Assembly: GCA_019239815.1 (NCBI GenBank)
Contig: JAFAZL010000408.1
Location: 1 to 8,960 of the forward strand
DNA length: 8,960 nucleotides
Origin: Acidobacteriota bacterium
Lineage (GTDB): Bacteria > Acidobacteriota > Terriglobia > Acidoferrales > UBA7541
Reading direction: 5' to 3'
How positions within the stretch are numbered: position 1 is the stretch's first letter; each line of letters starts with the position of its first letter. This document shows, one piece after another, positions 6,337 to 8,960 of the stretch. The position numbers and the translations under genes were made by a program. The notes below the pieces were generated by a model that saw only the letters and a list, made by a program, of their open reading frames with translations, was not told where the DNA came from and did no database searches.

Positions 6337-7323
6337 ATGCACGGCACTCTGGAATTTCTCCTGCATCACGGCTATGTCGTCCTGCTCGCATGGGTGTTTC
6401 TTGAGCAGATCGGACTTCCGGTTCCTTCCATCCCGATCCTGTTAGCAGCGGGCGCTCTTGCCGGCACCCACCACATGAACTTGCTCGCCGCGCTTGTGAC
6501 CGCGGTGTTCGCCTGCGCCATAGCCGACACCGTCTGGTTCCAACTCGGCCGCATCAAGGGCATCAAGATTCTGCAGCTGCTTTGCAAGATTTCACTCGAG
6601 CCAGACTCGTGTGTGCGCCGCACCGAAGGAATCTTCGCCAAAGAGGGCTCGCGCTCACTCTTGCTGGCTAAGTTTCTGCCGGGACTCGGCACCGTCGCGC
6701 CACCACTCGCGGGCATCTTTCACATGCGACTGGGACGCTTCCTGCTCTTCGATTGCGCTGGCGCGGCACTGTGGGCTGGATCGTTCTTAGGTCTTGGCTT
6801 CGTCTTCAGCAATCAGATCGAAAAGATCGCCGATCACGTCGCCGTGCTGGGCGGTTGGCTGCTCGTCATCGCCATCGCCGGCTTCGCGGCGTACATCGCG
6901 AACAAATACATAGCCCGCCAAAGGTTCATCCGTGAACTGCGCGTATCGCGCATCACCGTAGACGAATTGAAAACAAAAATGGATCACCACGAGGACATGG
7001 TCATCGTCGACTTGCGTCACTCTCTCGACTTCGAGGCCGATCCCGAAACCATTCCCGGCGCATTTCGTATCGATGCGCAGGAGCTCCGCGAGAAAAACGA
7101 CAAGCTCCCGCGCGATCGTCAGATCGTCCTCTACTGCACCTGCCCCAACGAAGCGACCAGCGCGCAACTCGCGATTTTGCTTCGCAAGCAGGGCATCCAA
7201 CATATCAGCCCGCTGCAAGGCGGCCTCGACGCCTGGCGCGAAAAGGGCTACCCCGTACACAACGCCACGCTGACGCAAATCTCCGGCATTCAACCGGCAG
7301 CTCCCGCCACCCCAGCGACCTGA
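6337..7323 (+). CDS. DedA-family membrane protein fused to a rhodanese domain
   Basis: This 328-residue fusion has a DedA (VTT/SNARE-associated) membrane domain at about 1-190. It shows E23-x-x-GLPVPSIPILLAAGAL (23-41), a membrane segment near 48-70, the re-entrant-type motif AKFLPGLGTVAPPLAG (111-126), and hydrophobic helices at about 135-157 and 167-190. A cytoplasmic rhodanese domain (about 205-310) follows, with VIVDLRH (222-228), IPGAFRI (239-245), the active-site loop Y266-C267-TCPNEA, and LQGGLDAW (293-300). DedA proteins are linked to lipid-carrier transport and proton-dependent membrane homeostasis. Rhodaneses carry persulfide sulfur. The fusion architecture is known in bacteria, often annotated as DedA family protein/thiosulfate sulfurtransferase GlpE. 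The ATG at 6337 follows an in-frame TAA (6331), so no upstream in-frame start exists. The only purine-rich element, GAAGGGG (6314-6320), is an unusual 16 bases away. Confidence 0.93.
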   Translation: MHGTLEFLLHHGYVVLLAWVFLEQIGLPVPSIPILLAAGALAGTHHMNLLAALVTAVFACAIADTVWFQLGRIKGIKILQLLCKISLEPDSCVRRTEGIFAKEGSRSLLLAKFLPGLGTVAPPLAGIFHMRLGRFLLFDCAGAALWAGSFLGLGFVFSNQIEKIADHVAVLGGWLLVIAIAGFAAYIANKYIARQRFIRELRVSRITVDELKTKMDHHEDMVIVDLRHSLDFEADPETIPGAFRIDAQELREKNDKLPRDRQIVLYCTCPNEATSAQLAILLRKQGIQHISPLQGGLDAWREKGYPVHNATLTQISGIQPAAPATPAT

Positions 7324-7340
7324 CCAATACAAATCCACCC

Positions 7341-7373
7341 GTCATCCTGAGCGCAGCGAAGGGATCTCAGCGT
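7341..7373 (+). repeat. Dispersed repeat, short copy
   Basis: This 33-bp element begins GTCATCCTGAGCG and ends GAAGGGATCTCAGCGT, with an internal CTGAG/CTCAG dyad. A second, longer copy with the same ends lies at 8583-8624. It sits 17 bases after the DedA-rhodanese stop. I recall very similar sequences scattered between genes in Acidobacteriota genomes; that is from memory and was not searched. Confidence 0.7.
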
Positions 7374-7427
7374 GAAGTGCAAATCGCAATTCGATCCGGC
7401 GTTCACACGTTCTTTCAGCTCACAAAC

Positions 7428-7453
7428 AAAAAAGGGCGCAGCCGAAGTGCGCC
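7428..7453 (-). terminator. Intrinsic terminator of dcd
   Basis: Read on the minus strand, GGCGCA and TGCGCC form a 6-bp stem (7435-7453) capped by a C-TTCG-G tetraloop with a one-base bulge, followed by C and six T residues (complement of 7428-7433). It lies 33 bases beyond the dcd stop. A competing GC-rich pairing with 7454-7460 is possible. Confidence 0.85.
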
Positions 7454-7486
7454 GCGCCCCAAGGATTCATGATCTCTTGAAAAAAA

Positions 7487-8041
7487 CTACAGCCGCGGCA
7501 AAACTATTCCACCCTGCGCCTGATACTTCCCCTTCTTGTCCTTGTAGCTGACCTCGCACTCCTCATCCGACTCGAAGAACAGCACCTGGCACAAACCCTC
7601 ATTCGCATAAATTTTCGCTGGTAGCGGCGTCGTGTTGCTGATTTCCAGCGTCACAAACCCTTCCCACTCCGGCTCAAACGGCGTCACATTAACAATGATC
7701 CCGCATCGCGCGTAAGTGGACTTCCCCAGGCAAATCGTCAGCACATTCCGCGGAACCCGAAAATATTCCACCGACCGCGCCAGCGCGAACGAATTCGGCG
7801 GCACGATGCAAGCATCGCCCTTGACCGCCACCAACGACCTCGGATCGAAGTGCTTCGGATCGACAATCGTCGTATTCACGTTCGTAAAAATCTGAAACTC
7901 GTCCGCCACTCGGATGTCGTAGCCGTAGGACGACACTCCATAACTGATCACGCCTTCGCGAACCTGCCGGTCCGTGAACGGTTCGATCATCTTATGTTCC
8001 AGCGCCATCCGCCGGATCCACTTGTCGGGCTTAACTGACAT
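7487..8041 (-). CDS. dcd: dCTP deaminase
   Basis: This 184-residue homotrimeric enzyme of the dUTPase fold converts dCTP to dUTP and feeds dTMP synthesis. Key blocks are [13 protein letters not shown] (1-13), VSSYGYDIR (36-44), [14 protein letters not shown] (81-94), GKSTYARCG (106-114), [19 protein letters not shown] (118-136) with the expected catalytic glutamate E133, [16 protein letters not shown] (142-157) and [14 protein letters not shown] (166-179). The length fits the roughly 188-residue proteobacterial-style form that begins [13 protein letters not shown]. Whether it also hydrolyses dUTP (bifunctional type) cannot be decided by eye. A Shine-Dalgarno AGGAGG lies only 4 bases from the ATG on the minus strand, while the homologous N-terminus supports this start. 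The HU-family gene is divergent; the DedA fusion is convergent. Confidence 0.96.
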   Translation of the reverse strand: MSVKPDKWIRRMALEHKMIEPFTDRQVREGVISYGVSSYGYDIRVADEFQIFTNVNTTIVDPKHFDPRSLVAVKGDACIVPPNSFALARSVEYFRVPRNVLTICLGKSTYARCGIIVNVTPFEPEWEGFVTLEISNTTPLPAKIYANEGLCQVLFFESDEECEVSYKDKKGKYQAQGGIVLPRL

Positions 8042-8077
8042 CCATCCTCCTCAGCTTTCGTCTCACGCCTTTTCTTT

Positions 8078-8109
8078 GCTTCATTACTTCGATGCTTCAC
8101 TACTTCGTC
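8078..8109. repeat. 16-bp imperfect tandem repeat upstream of dcd
   Basis: Units 8078-8093 and 8094-8109 share GCTTCAYTACTTCG (13 of 16 bases identical). They lie 37-68 bases upstream of the dcd start codon, in the 5' leader or promoter region. No clear -35/-10 pair for dcd was found around them. Confidence 0.55.
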
Positions 8110-8175
8110 GTCGCGGAAAACACTCGATTCCGTCAGCGCAAAAACCGCAAGCGCAAGCAATTTCGCCGATGTCCG

Positions 8176-8188
8176 TTGAAAATTTCAA
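8176..8188. promoter_or_regulatory. Palindrome in the dcd/HU divergent region
   Basis: TTGAAA (8176-8181) and TTTCAA (8183-8188) form a perfect 6-bp inverted repeat around one A. It is 25 bases upstream of the HU-family -35 box, so a bound regulator could affect the HU gene, dcd or both. The symmetry stops at the next base. The binder is unknown. Confidence 0.35.
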
Positions 8189-8213
8189 GTCAGTGTAGAT
8201 TACCCGTCACGTC

Positions 8214-8242
8214 TTGACAACTCGCGCCGTCGCCTCTAGCAT
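8214..8242 (+). promoter_or_regulatory. Sigma70-type promoter of the HU-family gene
   Basis: A perfect TTGACA (8214-8219), a 17-base spacer and TAGCAT (8237-8242) predict a start near 8249. The leader of about 19 bases contains GGGAGG (8257-8262). Confidence 0.75.
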
Positions 8243-8267
8243 CGGCCAAGACTAGCGGGAGGATTGT

Positions 8268-8561
8268 GTGATCAAGTTGGACATTGTGAATGCCGTCGTC
8301 AACGCAACGACGCCAAACATCAGCCGTACCAAGGCGGAACAGGCGGTCGAGACGGTATTCGAATCGCTCAAGAATGCGCTCGGCCGGGGCCAGCGCATCG
8401 AATTGCGCCGCTTCGGCGTCTTCAGCGTCAAGCCGCGCAAGACCGGCATCGGCCGCAATCCGCGCACCGGCGAAGAGGTCAACATCCCGCCAGGCAAAGC
8501 CGTCCGCTTCAAGCCCGGAAAAGAATTGCAGGGACTCGAAGCTCCAGCCAAATCCGAATAA
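8268..8561 (+). CDS. HU/IHF-family DNA-binding protein
   Basis: This 97-residue nucleoid-associated protein forms dimers that bend DNA. The N-terminal helices (3-39, including SRTKAEQAVETVFESLKNAL) form the dimer body. RIELRRFGVFSVKPR (43-57) leads into the DNA-binding arm GIGRNPRTGEEVNIPPGKAV (60-79), whose P65 is the expected intercalating proline. RFKPGKEL (80-87) closes the domain, with a short acidic tail. The sequence has features of both HU and IHF subunits, so I leave the subtype open. A GTG start at 8268 is supported by GGGAGG 5 bases upstream and by the family N-terminus. It stands alone behind a strong promoter. Confidence 0.94.
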   Translation: MIKLDIVNAVVNATTPNISRTKAEQAVETVFESLKNALGRGQRIELRRFGVFSVKPRKTGIGRNPRTGEEVNIPPGKAVRFKPGKELQGLEAPAKSE

Positions 8562-8582
8562 GGCCCGCATCAACGAAATTTT

Positions 8583-8624
8583 GTCATCCTGAGGCGTCCA
8601 CAGGACGCCGAGGGATCTCAGCGT
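8583..8624 (+). repeat. Dispersed repeat, long copy with internal hairpin
   Basis: This copy has the same ends as the element at 7341-7373 (GTCATCCTGAG and GAGGGATCTCAGCGT) and the same orientation. Its middle is a perfect GGCGTCC-ACA-GGACGCC hairpin (8593/8594-8609). It begins 21 bases after the HU-family stop and could stabilise or end that transcript, although no T tract follows directly. Confidence 0.7.
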
Positions 8625-8670
8625 TAACCACGCTACACATGAATCCGCCGTCTCGGCCGCTCGCGTCTTT

Positions 8671-8700
8671 TTGCACAACGCCCCAAGATTGTGCTGTACT
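8671..8700 (+). promoter_or_regulatory. Possible promoter of the right-edge gene
   Basis: TTGCAC (8671-8676), an 18-base spacer and TGTACT (8695-8700) form a moderate sigma70-like match. The predicted start would be near 8707, about 23 bases upstream of the GTG at 8730. Confidence 0.35.
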
Positions 8701-8729
8701 GAAAGCGAGCTGATATCGCTCCGTTCCCA

Positions 8730-8960
8730 GTGACCAACTCCGTTCCAGACTCAAACATCTCTCTCGATCCACCGCAGCCCGACTGGCAATCACTCCCGCC
8801 GTTCATCCCGATTCCGCCGCGTTACCCTTCCGTCCCGGCGCACCCACCTCTGAAAACTCTCCTCCTCGCAATTGTTCTCTTCCTAGTCACGCTTTGTACT
8901 TGTCTCGTCGCCGGCGCGCACTTCGCTGCTGCCTACGCCGAAAACGAAGCGGTCAACTTC
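8730..8960 (+). CDS. N-terminal part of a membrane protein (runs off the window)
   Basis: A GTG at 8730 opens a frame of 77 codons that continues past the edge. The first 40 residues are hydrophilic and rich in proline (DPPQPDW, LPPFIPIPPRYPSVPAHPP). A strong hydrophobic segment follows (LKTLLLAIVLFLVTLCTCLV, 41-60, continuing to about 70), then a polar stretch ENEAVNF. This layout, a proline-rich cytoplasmic tail before the first membrane helix, resembles site-2-protease-type (M50) membrane peptidases I associate with Acidobacteriota. No catalytic HExxH is within the window, so that idea is weak. No good Shine-Dalgarno precedes the GTG, and the next in-frame stop upstream is at 8700-8702. 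Confidence 0.65.
   Translation, partial: MTNSVPDSNISLDPPQPDWQSLPPFIPIPPRYPSVPAHPPLKTLLLAIVLFLVTLCTCLVAGAHFAAAYAENEAVNF

Noticed and set aside
8190..8713. Open frames on both strands overlapping the HU-family gene
   Set aside because: They are frame shadows; the HU frame alone has family motifs, a promoter and a Shine-Dalgarno sequence.
1..8960. CRISPR array, toxin-antitoxin pair, phage or defence system
   Set aside because: No regularly spaced repeats, no small paired ORFs with such motifs and no integrase or transposase are visible; the gene content is metabolic and regulatory.

Overview
The window looks like chromosomal DNA from a member of the Acidobacteriota (Koribacter/Terriglobia type). 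That assignment is inference. It rests on moderately high GC, a secreted Ala-rich TPR protein, a small Fis-type HTH protein of a kind I associate with that phylum, and two copies of a dispersed element that begins GTCATCCTGAG and ends GGGATCTCAGCGT. No rRNA, tRNA, CRISPR array, transposase or phage gene is visible. Gene content is mostly housekeeping and stress or redox functions.

Layout, left to right. (1) The 3' end of an unrecognised gene is closed by a strong intrinsic terminator (170-200). (2) purC (SAICAR synthase) has a good sigma70-type promoter and probably a TTG start. A small Fis-like HTH gene follows it. (3) A convergent gene for an exported TPR protein (1752-3086, minus) ends in a hairpin and T-rich tract facing the Fis-like gene. 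(4) After a 314-bp gene-free stretch come an SDR oxidoreductase, a MarR-family regulator, a secreted YceI-family protein, a nitroreductase-family flavoprotein, and a DedA membrane protein fused to a rhodanese domain, all on the plus strand. (5) Convergent to these is dcd (dCTP deaminase, minus), again closed by a terminator. (6) Divergent from dcd is an HU/IHF-family DNA-binding protein with a strong promoter. The window then ends inside a gene whose N-terminus has a proline-rich segment and a membrane helix.

The most informative local signal is the marR promoter. The -35 and -10 boxes are optimally spaced, the predicted transcript starts at or within a base or two of the ATG (leaderless), and an inverted repeat sits in the spacer. 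Together these predict an autoregulated marR-yceI transcription unit. YceI (polyisoprenoid binding in its family), a flavin reductase and a DedA-rhodanese fusion lie side by side, which suggests an envelope/redox stress neighbourhood. Co-regulation beyond yceI is not shown, because a hairpin terminator separates yceI from the nitroreductase gene. I see no clearly undescribed system here; the candidates worth checking are listed in the findings.
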